NCBI GenBank assembly: GCA_002706405.1
Contig: PALN01000033.1
Coordinates: 23,016 to 87,015, forward strand
Direction of reading: 5' to 3'
Length of the DNA: 64,000 nucleotides
Source: Rhodospirillaceae bacterium
GTDB lineage: Bacteria > Pseudomonadota > Alphaproteobacteria > Rhodospirillales > Casp-alpha2
Below, piece by piece: positions 42,136 to 50,563 of this stretch. Numbering within the stretch: the first letter of the stretch is position 1; the number at the start of each line of letters is the position of its first letter. The position numbers were made by a program, and so were the translations under genes. The notes under the pieces are model-generated. The model saw nothing but the letters and a program-made list of their open reading frames with translations. It made no database searches and had not been told where the DNA came from.

Positions 42136-42915
42136 TCAGCGGGCCGTGAAAGCCGGCTTTTCCTTGGCCAGGAAGGCGCGCACGCCTTCCTTGTAGTCCT
42201 CGGAATCACACAAGTCGTAACTCGACTTCAATTCTTCCGGGGTGATCGGCTCCGGCCGCAGCAGACGGCGGAGGATTTTCTTCGACCCGCGCGCGGCAAG
42301 CGGCGCCCCCTGGGCGACACGCCAAGCGACGGTTTCGGCCTCGTCATCCAGCTGGTCCGCCGGCACGACCCGCGTCACCAGCCCCTTGGCATAGGCTTCA
42401 TCCGTTTCCAGGATGCGGCCCTCCAGCAGCAGTTCCATGATGACCGCCGGCGGCACCACGACCATCGCCGCCGCCATTTCCGGATAGGCGAAGGCATGGC
42501 CCAAGCGGTTGATGGGGATGCCGAAGCGCGACCCTTCGGCGGCCAGGCGCATGTCGCAGCAGCAGGCGATTTCGAACCCGCCGCCGGTACAGGCGCCGCG
42601 AATCACCGCGATCGTCGGATGCTTCAGGTTTGAGAATGCATGCAACGCATCGGCGACGACCTTGCCGTAGATTTCGGCCTGGGCCGCGCTCATGCGTTTT
42701 TCCGGAAACTCGGAGATATCCGCCCCGGCGGCGAAATGATCGCCCATGCCCGTGACCAGCACGCAGCGCAGATCATCATCCGCTTCCAATTCCGCCGCCA
42801 CCTCGCCTAGCCGCCGCCAGGCGTCCAGGTTCATGGCATTGCGCTTTTGGGGATTGTTGATGATCAGGGTGGCGATGGCGCCGTTGCGTTCCAGGCGGAT
42901 AATGTCGTCGTTCAT
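42136..42915 (-). CDS. Crotonase (enoyl-CoA hydratase/isomerase family)
   Basis: The 259-residue protein has oxyanion-hole parts HFAAGADISEFPEKR and ACTGGGFEIACCC. The first catalytic Glu is present (GGGFEIA), but the second position is Ile (GIPINRLG) instead of PE. A one-glutamate site is more like an isomerase or lyase than a standard hydratase. It is 34 bases downstream of the 2-hydroxyacid dehydrogenase gene, so they are probably co-transcribed. Confidence 0.85.
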   Translation of the reverse strand: MNDDIIRLERNGAIATLIINNPQKRNAMNLDAWRRLGEVAAELEADDDLRCVLVTGMGDHFAAGADISEFPEKRMSAAQAEIYGKVVADALHAFSNLKHPTIAVIRGACTGGGFEIACCCDMRLAAEGSRFGIPINRLGHAFAYPEMAAAMVVVPPAVIMELLLEGRILETDEAYAKGLVTRVVPADQLDDEAETVAWRVAQGAPLAARGSKKILRRLLRPEPITPEELKSSYDLCDSEDYKEGVRAFLAKEKPAFTAR

Positions 42916-42949
42916 GATGTGGTCTTCTTGTTTCTCGGTCTTGGGTGGA

Positions 42950-43912
42950 TCAGTCGTCGGCGTTCAGGACCCGGACCGGCGATCCCGCCATCCAGGCTTT
43001 GATGCATTCCACGGCTTCCGGATACATCACTTCGTAGTTTTCCCGGATCACGTAGCCCAGATGGCCGGTCAGCACGGCGTTGTCGAGCTTGCGCAGTTCG
43101 TGGTCGGTCGGCAGCGGTTCGACATCGTACACGTCGATCCCCGCCCCCTTGATCTTGTTCGCCTTGAGCGCGGCAATCAGCGCGGCTTCGTCGATGATCG
43201 GCCCGCGCGAGGTGTTGACGATGTAGGCCGATGGCTTCATCAGCGCCAACTCTTCGGTGCCGACGAGGCCCTTGGTCCGTTCCGACAGCAGAACATGGAT
43301 GGTCACCACGTCCGACTGTTTGAACAGGTCTTCCTTGGAAACGCGGGTCGCATTGCATTCGGCCGCTCGTTCGTCGGTCAGGTTCTCCGACCAGGCGATG
43401 ACCTTCATGCCGAGCGCATTGCCGAGGGCCGCCGACTGCGCGCCCAGCTTGCCCAGGCCGATGACGCCGAGCGTCTTGCCGCGCAGGCCGACGGGAAAGC
43501 TTTCCTGCCAGCCGCCGGCCTTCATGCAGCGGTCTTCCTTCGGGATTTCCTTGGTCACCGCGAAAATCAGGGCCCAGGTCTGTTCGAACGCGGGATAAGG
43601 CAGGATCGCCGTGCCGCAGACGGTGATGCCCATGGCCCGCGCCTTCTTCATATCCCAGGCCAGATTGCGCATGCCCGTGGTCACCATCAATTTCAGGTCC
43701 GGCAGCTTTTCCAGCTGCGACGCCGGAAAGCGGGTGCGTTCGCGCATGCCGACCACGACATCGAAGCCCGCCAGCGCCTTGGCAAGGCTGTCTTCATCGG
43801 TCTGCAGGAACTTGTTGAAGGTGACGACCTCCACGTCCGGGCCCAGGCTGTCCCAGTCGGCAAGCTCCAGGGCCACGTTCTGATAGTCGTCCAAGATGGC
43901 AATTCGGGTCAT
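42950..43912 (-). CDS. D-2-hydroxyacid dehydrogenase
   Basis: The 320-residue NAD-dependent enzyme has the Rossmann motif LGVIGLGKLGAQ, the catalytic Arg region NTSRGPIIDEAALIAAL and the C-terminal catalytic His in VLTGHLGYV. It is of the glycerate/phosphoglycerate dehydrogenase type and reduces a 2-oxo acid such as hydroxypyruvate or glyoxylate. The hydroxypyruvate-isomerase homologue nearby (39306) may be metabolically related. Confidence 0.9.
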   Translation of the reverse strand: MTRIAILDDYQNVALELADWDSLGPDVEVVTFNKFLQTDEDSLAKALAGFDVVVGMRERTRFPASQLEKLPDLKLMVTTGMRNLAWDMKKARAMGITVCGTAILPYPAFEQTWALIFAVTKEIPKEDRCMKAGGWQESFPVGLRGKTLGVIGLGKLGAQSAALGNALGMKVIAWSENLTDERAAECNATRVSKEDLFKQSDVVTIHVLLSERTKGLVGTEELALMKPSAYIVNTSRGPIIDEAALIAALKANKIKGAGIDVYDVEPLPTDHELRKLDNAVLTGHLGYVIRENYEVMYPEAVECIKAWMAGSPVRVLNADD

Positions 43913-44133
43913 GTTTCCGTTTCCCTTCGTTTCTTGATCTCCGGAATAACCGGATTCGTTAGGGCCAGGATATGGCCCGACCGAGGGGTGGGCGGCAAGT
44001 CTTTAAAATCAAGTGCCCTTGCTTCAGGTTCACATAAGGTCTGGCATTTATGTTATTGTTGATGCACTTATTGCGCGGGCAACGGCGCCAAAAATTCCAC
44101 AATCGCCCCACCGGGGCCAAGCTGAGAACATCC

Positions 44134-45078
44134 ATGCGGACCGATACAGGGTTTTCCTTTTCCGATATCGTCGCCAAGGCGAATGATGCCGTCATCGTCG
44201 CCAAGGCCGGCAAGGGAAAGTCGGGCAAGCCGAAAATCAGCTATGTAAACGCGGCCTTCTGTCGCCTGTCCGGCTATTCCGAGGAAGAAGCCATCGGCAA
44301 GGCGCCGTGGTTCCTGGACGGGCCCGACACGGACCCGGAAGCGCGGGCAAAGGTCGAGGACGCGGTCAAGGCCGGTCGGCATATGCGCACCCGCCTGGAG
44401 CAATACGCCAAGGACGGCACATCTTATTGGGTCGATGTGAACATCATGCCGCTGTTCGACGGCGACGGAGAAATATCCCATATCGCCGCCATTCAGCGCG
44501 ATGTGACCGAAGACGTCCGGCGCGAACAGGAACTGCTGAACCTCGCCACGACCGACGATCTGACCGGTGCCAAGAACCGCCGCCATTTCATGGAGCGGGC
44601 GGAGCTTGAAGTCCATCGCCTGCGTCGGCACGGGGTGCCGTTTTCCGTGGTTCTTTTGGACCTGGACCATTTCAAGCAGGTCAATGACACCCACGGCCAT
44701 CAGGCCGGCGACGACGTTTTGAAGGAAGCCGTCCGGCGCTGGCAGCATGGCCGCCGGCCGTTCGACACCCTGGGCCGTCTGGGGGGTGAGGAATTCGCCA
44801 TTCTCCTGCCCGGCGCCGATGCCGATGCCGCCATGACCGTCGCCGAACGCCTGCGTACCACCATCGCCGATACGCCGTTCGATACCGTCGCCGGCCCCAT
44901 TGACGTCACCGTTTCCATTGGTGTCGCCGAAGCGGAAGACGCCGATCAGACCATCGAAGGCACGCTGGGCCGTGCCGATGCCGCGCTCTACCATTCCAAA
45001 CACAGCGGCCGCAACCGGGCGACCAAGGCATCGCCGATCCCTATCGGAAAGCCCAAGGCCGCCGGCCAGAAGGGGTGA
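44134..45078 (+). CDS. Diguanylate cyclase with LOV-like PAS domain lacking the photoactive Cys
   Basis: The protein has 314 residues. The N-terminal PAS domain (about 10-128) follows the LOV pattern closely: YVNAAFCRLSGYS, then GKAPWFLDGPDTDP (55-68), YAKDGTSYW, and IQRDVTE. However, the position of the adduct-forming Cys in GRNCRFLQ is Pro58, and the flavin-contacting Asn before YxKDG is Gln90. The GGDEF domain has an active GGEEF (217-221), and RPFD (208-211) five residues before it is an inhibitory I-site. It should make cyclic-di-GMP under control of something other than classical blue-light chemistry. Start at 44134 follows GAGAA; 44050 is an alternative. Confidence 0.88.
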   Translation: MRTDTGFSFSDIVAKANDAVIVAKAGKGKSGKPKISYVNAAFCRLSGYSEEEAIGKAPWFLDGPDTDPEARAKVEDAVKAGRHMRTRLEQYAKDGTSYWVDVNIMPLFDGDGEISHIAAIQRDVTEDVRREQELLNLATTDDLTGAKNRRHFMERAELEVHRLRRHGVPFSVVLLDLDHFKQVNDTHGHQAGDDVLKEAVRRWQHGRRPFDTLGRLGGEEFAILLPGADADAAMTVAERLRTTIADTPFDTVAGPIDVTVSIGVAEAEDADQTIEGTLGRADAALYHSKHSGRNRATKASPIPIGKPKAAGQKG

Positions 45079-45086
45079 CCCCTTTT
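45070..45086 (+). terminator. Terminator with the stop codon in its loop
   Basis: AAGGGG (45070-45075) and CCCCTT (45079-45084) form a 6-bp stem whose three-base loop is the TGA stop of the diguanylate cyclase gene, followed by TT. It has the form of a compact intrinsic terminator, though the T-run is short. Confidence 0.4.
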
Positions 45087-45130
45087 CCCGGTCCGTCCGG
45101 GGCAGACGTCTCAGAAAACCAACAGGCCGC

Positions 45131-46162
45131 TTAAGCCGCGCGTTCGTTCTTCAGACGCATGGGCATCCGGGGCCCCATGTTGTAATGATCGGCGAACTGG
45201 GGGTTGAGCTTGCGCCCGTTGCGCATGTTGAACCAGATTCGCAGCAGATTGCGCTTGCGCGTGCCGTCGGGCCAATCTTCGAACGCGGCGCGGGAATGCA
45301 GCGTCACGTAGTTGTTGAGAATCTGGATGTCGCCCTGCTCGAACGTCATGTCGTAGCGAAAACGGTCGCTGACGCAGAGCTCCTGAATGTAGTCCAGCGC
45401 GTCCCGGGCAAGATCGGAAATCGGCTCGCCGACGAACTCCTGCCCTTCGATGATGGCCTTGCGCAGGTAACGGCAACTCAGCCGCCCGTCGCACCAACTG
45501 TAAACCGGCACCTTGTGGCGGGTGACGGGATGGGTCTCCCCGGCTTTGCCTTCGCCCCGCAGGTTGAAGTGAAAACCCTCGTACAACACCGGCAGGTATT
45601 CGGGACGGGTCATCAGGATTTCGTTGTACACTGCCATTGATGAGGCGATCTGGCTTTCCCCGCCGGACATGGACGGCTGCAGGCAAAACAGGCTGACCAT
45701 GTCCAGGCCGTCGCAATGGAAATACAGTTTCTGGCGTGTCTTGTAGCCGCGAATCAGAGGATCGTTGTAGTCGAGCCCCTTATCCGTGACCTCGCCGATC
45801 AGGTCGCCGTCCGGATTCTGGTGCATGGGCTGGCCCATCAGAACGGTCAGCGCCCAATACATGGCCTCGATCCGGGGCCGGTCATAGCGCTCGATCTCCA
45901 GGCCCTTGAGCAGCACGCAGCCGCGCCCGTTCTCCAGTTCCTCCACCGCCCAATCGGCCAACGCCGTCAGAACAGGGGAATCGATGTCCTCGCGCCCGAA
46001 TTGCTGCGCGCCCCGGCCACGGCCCGCCAAATCAGCGGTCACCTGCTCCAGGGCGGCGATCTCCTCGGCGTTCAGGCGTCGGGTCCAGTTGGCATCACCG
46101 GCCAGTTCGGCGGCGGTCCAGGCGGATTTTTCGGTAACGGGAGTGAGGGGCGTGTCGGTCAT
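45131..46162 (-). CDS. TauD/TfdA-family Fe(II)/2-oxoglutarate dioxygenase
   Basis: The 343-residue jelly-roll enzyme has the metal triad His149 and Asp151 (LYFHCDGLD) and His289 (YVTLHSRAAF). The 2-oxoglutarate-binding Arg is expected at Arg304 or Arg308 (RKRNLLRIWF). It hydroxylates an unactivated carbon, with substrate unknown (taurine, aryloxyacetates and carnitine precursors are all used by relatives). It is divergent from the methylisocitrate-lyase homologue. The ribosome site is weak. Confidence 0.88.
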   Translation of the reverse strand: MTDTPLTPVTEKSAWTAAELAGDANWTRRLNAEEIAALEQVTADLAGRGRGAQQFGREDIDSPVLTALADWAVEELENGRGCVLLKGLEIERYDRPRIEAMYWALTVLMGQPMHQNPDGDLIGEVTDKGLDYNDPLIRGYKTRQKLYFHCDGLDMVSLFCLQPSMSGGESQIASSMAVYNEILMTRPEYLPVLYEGFHFNLRGEGKAGETHPVTRHKVPVYSWCDGRLSCRYLRKAIIEGQEFVGEPISDLARDALDYIQELCVSDRFRYDMTFEQGDIQILNNYVTLHSRAAFEDWPDGTRKRNLLRIWFNMRNGRKLNPQFADHYNMGPRMPMRLKNERAA

Positions 46163-46315
46163 GGTTTTTTCTACATCGTCGTGTTCAAGGCGTGGGTCGA
46201 TAAGGTCAGCGCCGCGGCGGCGTCAAAAATACGTCCAATCGCGCAGATTGGCCGTATGCACCGTTGCGTTCCCCACAAAATAACCGTTAAGTGTGCTCCA
46301 TTAACAGCGCGAAAT

Positions 46316-46323
46316 TGTATACA
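46316..46323. promoter_or_regulatory. TGTATACA palindrome upstream of methylisocitrate-lyase homologue
   Basis: The core TGTATACA (extended left to TTGTATACA) lies 38 bases upstream of the lyase start, in the region divergent from the dioxygenase gene. Same core as at 23085 and 62583. Confidence 0.5.
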
Positions 46324-46360
46324 GTTTGCGTTCAGGAATCACATACGACGGAGAACACCC

Positions 46361-47272
46361 ATGACCTGGCTTGAAGGCAACGGACGCGACAAACGCCCTG
46401 CGGGCGAACGGCTTCGCGAACTTTTGGACCGCGATGAAATCCTGCGCGTGCCCGGTGCGCATAATGCCTTCGCCGGCATGATCGCCAAGCAGGCGGGATT
46501 TGAAACGCTCTATATTTCCGGCGGCGCGGTCACGGCCTCCATGGGTCTGCCCGATCTGGGCATCATGACGCTGGATGAAATGTGCGGCGTCGTGCGCAGC
46601 GTGTCGCGCACCACGGATCTGCCGCTGATCGTCGACGGCGACACCGGCTACGGCGGTGTGTTGAATGCCATGCGCGTGGTCAAGGAACTGGAATTGTCCG
46701 GCGCCGGCGCCGTCCATATCGAAGACCAACTGCTGCCGAAGAAATGCGGCCATCTGAACGACAAGCGCCTGGTCGAGCCGGAGGAAGCCGCCGCCAAGAT
46801 CGCTGCCGCCAAGGAAGCCTCGTCCCATCTGGTGATCATCGCGCGCACGGACGCGGCCGGGGTCGAAGGCCTGGATGCCGCCATCAAGCGTGCCAACCTG
46901 TACCGTGAAGCCGGTGCCGACGTGACCTTCCCCGACGGCCTGCCCTCGGCCGAGGACCATTTGGAATTCGCCAAGAAGGTGCCGGGCAAGAAGATGGCCA
47001 ATATGACCGAATACGGCCGCACCCCCTTCTTCACGGGCCAGCAGTTCCAGGACATGGGCTTCGACATCGTGATCTGGCCGGCGACCTCCATTCGGGCCGC
47101 CGCCAAGCTGTTCCAGGACCTGTACGGCCATATCCGTGACCATGACGGCACGGAAGGCTTCATGGACAAGGTCATGAGCCGCGCCGAACAGTACGACACC
47201 CTCGCTTACTACGATTACGAAGCGCTGGACGCCTCCGTCGCGCGGACGGTCGTTCCCGAATACGGAAAATAG
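46361..47272 (+). CDS. Isocitrate-lyase/PEP-mutase superfamily enzyme, methylisocitrate-lyase-like
   Basis: This 303-residue TIM barrel has metal-binding Asp92 and Asp94 in VDGDTGYG, Glu121-Asp122, and the catalytic loop LPKKCGHLNDK with Cys129. The Cys separates lyases (methylisocitrate, dimethylmalate, isocitrate) from phosphonopyruvate hydrolases and mutases. It would cleave a 2-hydroxy-dicarboxylic or tricarboxylic acid to a 2-oxo acid and another acid. Start follows GGAGAACACCC. Given LeuC/LeuD and PrpD homologues in the window, a role in branched dicarboxylate breakdown is plausible. Confidence 0.9.
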   Translation: MTWLEGNGRDKRPAGERLRELLDRDEILRVPGAHNAFAGMIAKQAGFETLYISGGAVTASMGLPDLGIMTLDEMCGVVRSVSRTTDLPLIVDGDTGYGGVLNAMRVVKELELSGAGAVHIEDQLLPKKCGHLNDKRLVEPEEAAAKIAAAKEASSHLVIIARTDAAGVEGLDAAIKRANLYREAGADVTFPDGLPSAEDHLEFAKKVPGKKMANMTEYGRTPFFTGQQFQDMGFDIVIWPATSIRAAAKLFQDLYGHIRDHDGTEGFMDKVMSRAEQYDTLAYYDYEALDASVARTVVPEYGK

Positions 47273-47289
47273 GCCTGCTTTTGATGTTC

Positions 47290-47323
47290 GGGCGCAGGGG
47301 CACGCAACACCGCCCTTGCGCCC
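47290..47323 (+). terminator. Hairpin downstream of the methylisocitrate-lyase homologue
   Basis: GGGCGCAGGGGC (47290-47301) and GCCCTTGCGCCC (47312-47323) pair at 11 of 12 positions, about 18 bases beyond the stop. It has no U-run, but is a strong GC stem in the right place to end transcription. Confidence 0.45.
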
Positions 47324-47492
47324 GGCGTCGCCTCGGCGCAGAATTACATTAGTAAATTCTGGAGAAGCCCGGCCCACGCCACCCGGGTTTGCTTAACCGG
47401 GCGCTTCTCCGCCGTTGGCATCACCGCCGACACGGCCGCGTGACGAGCCGGGCCCGAAGAACACATGTTGCTGATATCAAGGAGGTATCGAC

Positions 47493-48299
47493 ATGGGTCT
47501 TCGCATCGCCCTATTTGCCATCGCCACCGTCTTCATCCTTGCACCGTTCCGGCCCGCGCAGGCGGCACCGCAGATTCTGGCCGCCCTTGAAGCCCAGGAA
47601 GGCATGCCCTTCCGGTGCGAAGGGGCCACCTGCGAGACGGACATCACCACTTTCTGCCTACAACAGGATCGGGAATCGCCACGCACCGGCACGCTTTACG
47701 CCCCGGCCGATGCGTCTCATTTCCTGTTGCGCGTCACATCCAACGACGGCGCCGTGCGCGACATTCCGGCCGCCAACATGACGTTCACCAGCGGGCGCGG
47801 CTTCACCCATGTCCGCGTCAGCATGCCGGCTGACAGCCTGTCGGGATTGGGCGCCCAATCCGCACGGCTGGTCGTGACCAGGCAGGCCTCCCTGATCCCC
47901 GCCCCCCTGCCCGGCGACCCGGACCCGATCTCCGAAGCCGAACGCGATTACGTAACCAATAGCCTGCGCGCCATCGGCGAAGACTTGGTCGACGGCCAGC
48001 CGCTGGCGACCTCGGCCAAGATCGTCGGCCGCGTTGCCTCGGCGATTACCGATTTCTACGCCCGGCCAACGCCCGCCGCCGTTGACCGGCTGTGGACGGA
48101 TGTCCTTGACGATATGGCACCGGTCCTCAAGCAGGACAGGGGTGCCGTGATCGAACGGGCGCAGCGCGAAATCGACCTCTGCGCCCGGCCCGACCACCAT
48201 CATTCCATGGCCGGCGTGAAGTCCTGCCTGGAGTATCGCCACGGCGACCTGATGCGAGACCTGAACATCGACTATTGGAACCGAAAGCCCGGCAGCTGA
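47493..48299 (+). CDS. Secreted protein of unknown function
   Basis: The 268-residue protein has a signal peptide (about 1-24, ending PAQA) and a periplasmic or extracellular mature part. It contains Cys in MPFRCEGATCETDITTFCL near the N-terminus and in DLCARPDHHHS and SCLEYRHGD near the C-terminus, so disulfides are likely. The middle part is unremarkable alpha/beta sequence that I do not recognise as a family. The ribosome site AAGGAGGT is near-perfect, suggesting high expression. The next gene starts one base later. Confidence 0.75.
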   Translation: MGLRIALFAIATVFILAPFRPAQAAPQILAALEAQEGMPFRCEGATCETDITTFCLQQDRESPRTGTLYAPADASHFLLRVTSNDGAVRDIPAANMTFTSGRGFTHVRVSMPADSLSGLGAQSARLVVTRQASLIPAPLPGDPDPISEAERDYVTNSLRAIGEDLVDGQPLATSAKIVGRVASAITDFYARPTPAAVDRLWTDVLDDMAPVLKQDRGAVIERAQREIDLCARPDHHHSMAGVKSCLEYRHGDLMRDLNIDYWNRKPGS

Positions 48300-48300
48300 C

Positions 48301-48567
48301 ATGGCCGGCGACGAGACGGGAAAACCGACCACTTCGCCCATCGACCCGGCATCGCCGCGCGAACAGTTGCGGTCGTGGCTGCAATGGCTGCCCGCGTGGT
48401 TCCTGATCCCACTTGGGCTCAGCCAAGGGCACACGCCCCAGGCCGGACCAAACAGCGGGCACGAACAGGGATACGGCGGCCCCCATGACACGCCCGGCCA
48501 CCAGGGCGGCGGCTATGGGGATTACGGCGGCGGCGATCCGGGCGGCGGCGGGCTCGGCGGGTTTTAG
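48301..48567 (+). CDS. Small Gly-rich protein, coupled to the upstream secreted protein
   Basis: The 88-residue protein has a Trp/Pro-rich hydrophobic patch (LRSWLQWLPAWFLIPLGL) in the first half, then a Gly/His/Pro/Tyr-rich tail ending GGGLGGF. It starts one base after the upstream stop with no clear ribosome site of its own, so expression is probably coupled. I do not recognise it. Low-complexity tail and a possible membrane patch suggest an envelope or surface role. Confidence 0.5.
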   Translation: MAGDETGKPTTSPIDPASPREQLRSWLQWLPAWFLIPLGLSQGHTPQAGPNSGHEQGYGGPHDTPGHQGGGYGDYGGGDPGGGGLGGF

Positions 48568-48598
48568 CGCGCACCGGCCCGGCACCCGCGTTGCGGCA

Positions 48599-49162
48599 TC
48601 AGGAGCGCTTGATGCCGTGAATGTGGACGTCGTGGGCGGAATGTTTGGCAAGGACCGACTTTGCCTGGTCTTCCTTGTCCTTGGTGGGCGTCAGCACCCA
48701 TAGCAGCAGACCGCCGCGTTCCATCTGGTCACGCAGAAATTTGGCATGGCTTTCCCCTATGCCGGCGGCAAGAAGAACACCGATCATGGCGCCGGCACCA
48801 CCGGCAATGGCCGTCGCCGCGGCGGCGGCGGCCAACGTTCCGCCCGAGGCAACGATGGCCCCTGCGGCCAGGGTTGCGGGAATGTAGGTCAGAATGCCGA
48901 TCACGCCGCCTTCCGCATCGCCGATGCTTTCCGGCGAGACATAGGCAGCTCGGGGCGCATTGAGATCGTCCTCGGCGGCAGCGGCGTTTTCGTAGATATG
49001 CCCCAGCTTTTCCTGAACGGCCTCTTCACCTGCGAGAAGGCTGATCTCCGCCCGGTCGAATCCGGAGCTCAACAACTCATCGATCGCGGCTTGCAGCGAA
49101 TCGGCGGTTTCAAATACGCCGACGGCTTCTCGCGAGAAATCCGTTGCAGCTTCGTTGGACAT
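48599..49162 (-). CDS. General-stress-protein-like membrane protein
   Basis: The 187-residue protein has an N-terminal domain like the general stress protein 17M type (GVFETADSLQAAIDELLSSG, then FDRAEISLLAG). A Gly/Ala-rich hydrophobic stretch follows (about 85-135), probably one or two membrane spans with glycine zipper character. The C-terminal part is WVLTPTKDKEDQAKSVL. Start follows AAGGAGGCC. An FNR/FixK box upstream indicates low-oxygen regulation. The molecular role is unknown. Confidence 0.78.
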   Translation of the reverse strand: MSNEAATDFSREAVGVFETADSLQAAIDELLSSGFDRAEISLLAGEEAVQEKLGHIYENAAAAEDDLNAPRAAYVSPESIGDAEGGVIGILTYIPATLAAGAIVASGGTLAAAAAATAIAGGAGAMIGVLLAAGIGESHAKFLRDQMERGGLLLWVLTPTKDKEDQAKSVLAKHSAHDVHIHGIKRS

Positions 49163-49225
49163 GGGGGGCCTCCTTCAGGCGTGACGCGATGAAGCCCAGT
49201 ATCACTGATTGCCCCACCGGCGCCC

Positions 49226-49239
49226 TTGACCTGGGTCAA
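49226..49239 (-). promoter_or_regulatory. FNR/FixK box of the stress-protein promoter
   Basis: TTGACCTGGGTCAA is a perfect palindrome and exact TTGA-N6-TCAA match. With the box centred at -41.5, the transcript start would be near 49191 and the -10 hexamer at 49198-49203 reads GATACT on the minus strand (4 of 6 to consensus). This is class II FNR/FixK geometry. Confidence 0.7.
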
Positions 49240-49261
49240 CCGGCTCCTGCCCGCAGCAAAT

Positions 49262-49978
49262 TTAGCAGCCCATCGCTTCCGCAACGCCGATGAGGTCCTT
49301 GGCGACGACCTCCCAATCGCTTTCCGCTGCCTGATCCGCCTCTTGGTCCGGTCCGTATTCCTTGCGCGGCAGGAAGGCCGTCTTCATGCCGTGGCTGCGC
49401 GCGGCCGCCAGATCGTAATTGTGACAGGCGGTCAGCATGCAGTTCTCCGGCGTCGCCTTCATGCCCATCAATTCGATGGCCGTCAGATAAGCCCGCGGGT
49501 GGGGCTTATAGACCTGGGCGTTTTCCGCCGTCAGGATTGCATCAAACGGCAGCCGCCCGTGCTTGGCGATGGCCGTCAGCCAGGCGAAGGAACCGTTGGA
49601 TAGCGTCACCAGAGTGTATTTCCTGGCCAGCCGGGTCAGCCCTTCGACCGCGTCGGGCCAGGGGTCGATCTTCAGCCACAGGTGCAGAATTTCCTGTTTC
49701 TGGGCTTCCGTGAGCCCCTCCAGACCGAAGTCGCCGATCACCTGGTTCATGCGTTCCAGATACATCTCATCCAGGTTGAAATAGGGTCGCTCCCCGGAAA
49801 TCACCGCATCCATGGCCGGGCGGTATCCGGCTTTCCAGGCGGTGAGGAAACCGGGCCAGTCGGCGTCGATCCCTTCCCGCGCGCCGTATTCCGCCAACAG
49901 GCGCTGCAGGCTGGACCGCCAATCGGTAACGGTGCCGAATACGTCGAAAAAGATCACCTTCACGTCTGGGGCGGTCAT
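49262..49978 (-). CDS. HAD-family 2-haloacid dehalogenase, type II
   Basis: The 238-residue protein has its nucleophile Asp12 in FFDVFGTVTDW, the Ser/Asn motif TLSNGSF, Lys in VYKPHPRAYL and the acidic motif CHNYDLAAA (Asn and Asp as in L-2-haloacid dehalogenases). It hydrolyses the carbon-halogen bond of short haloacids or a related phosphoester. Start follows GAGGAAACCGCC. It is divergent from a GNAT gene. Confidence 0.9.
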   Translation of the reverse strand: MTAPDVKVIFFDVFGTVTDWRSSLQRLLAEYGAREGIDADWPGFLTAWKAGYRPAMDAVISGERPYFNLDEMYLERMNQVIGDFGLEGLTEAQKQEILHLWLKIDPWPDAVEGLTRLARKYTLVTLSNGSFAWLTAIAKHGRLPFDAILTAENAQVYKPHPRAYLTAIELMGMKATPENCMLTACHNYDLAAARSHGMKTAFLPRKEYGPDQEADQAAESDWEVVAKDLIGVAEAMGC

Positions 49979-50074
49979 GGCGGTTTCCTCGTGTCATGGA
50001 TTTGTCGGGCCGATGGGCATAGGCTAATCTCGCCACTCGCACCCGGCAATCGCAAACCGCTTCGGAACCTCGCC

Positions 50075-50536
50075 ATGCCCCAAGACGTAATTGTGCGCGC
50101 ACCCACGCGCGAAGATTTCGATGCCTGGTCCCGCCTTTGGGCCGGCTACAACGCGTTCTATGAACGCAAGGGGCCAACGGCCGTTCCGCCCGAGATGACG
50201 CAGCTGACCTGGGATCGCTTCTTCGACGCCTACGAGCCCATGCACGCCCTGGTCGCCGACCAAGGCGGCAAGCTGGTCGGGCTGGTCCACTATCTCTATC
50301 ACCGCAACACGGTGATGCGCGGGCCGACCTGTTACCTGCAGGACCTGTTCACGGATGCGGACCTGCGCGGCCAGGGGGTCGGCCGTGCGTTGATCGAGAC
50401 CGTCTACGACCGCGCCCGGGCGGCCGGGTCGCCCCGCGTCTATTGGCAGACCCACGAAACCAACACCACGGCCATGAAACTGTACGACAAGGTCGCCACC
50501 AAGTCCGGCTTTGTCGTATACCGGACCGACCTTTAG
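50075..50536 (+). CDS. GNAT family N-acetyltransferase
   Basis: The 153-residue protein has the acetyl-CoA-binding loop LRGQGVGRALIETVYDRA (Q/RxxGxG/A) and the preceding strand CYLQDLFTDADLRG. The C-terminal TNTTAMKLYDKVA is typical of the family. Substrate unknown. I chose the ATG at 50075; the open frame upstream overlaps the divergent dehalogenase gene. The crotonase gene follows 27 bases later. Confidence 0.9.
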   Translation: MPQDVIVRAPTREDFDAWSRLWAGYNAFYERKGPTAVPPEMTQLTWDRFFDAYEPMHALVADQGGKLVGLVHYLYHRNTVMRGPTCYLQDLFTDADLRGQGVGRALIETVYDRARAAGSPRVYWQTHETNTTAMKLYDKVATKSGFVVYRTDL

Positions 50537-50563
50537 ACAATCAAAAATCAGGAAGAAACGCTC

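Noticed and set aside
44042..44057. Possible sigma-54 promoter TGGCAT-N5-TTATT before the diguanylate cyclase gene
   Set aside because: The -12 element lacks the essential GC, so it does not meet the minimum for sigma-54.
47471..47483. TTGCTGATATCAA as an FNR/FixK box upstream of the secreted protein
   Set aside because: It is 13 bases rather than 14 and lacks the TTGA half-site, and it overlaps the ribosome-site region.
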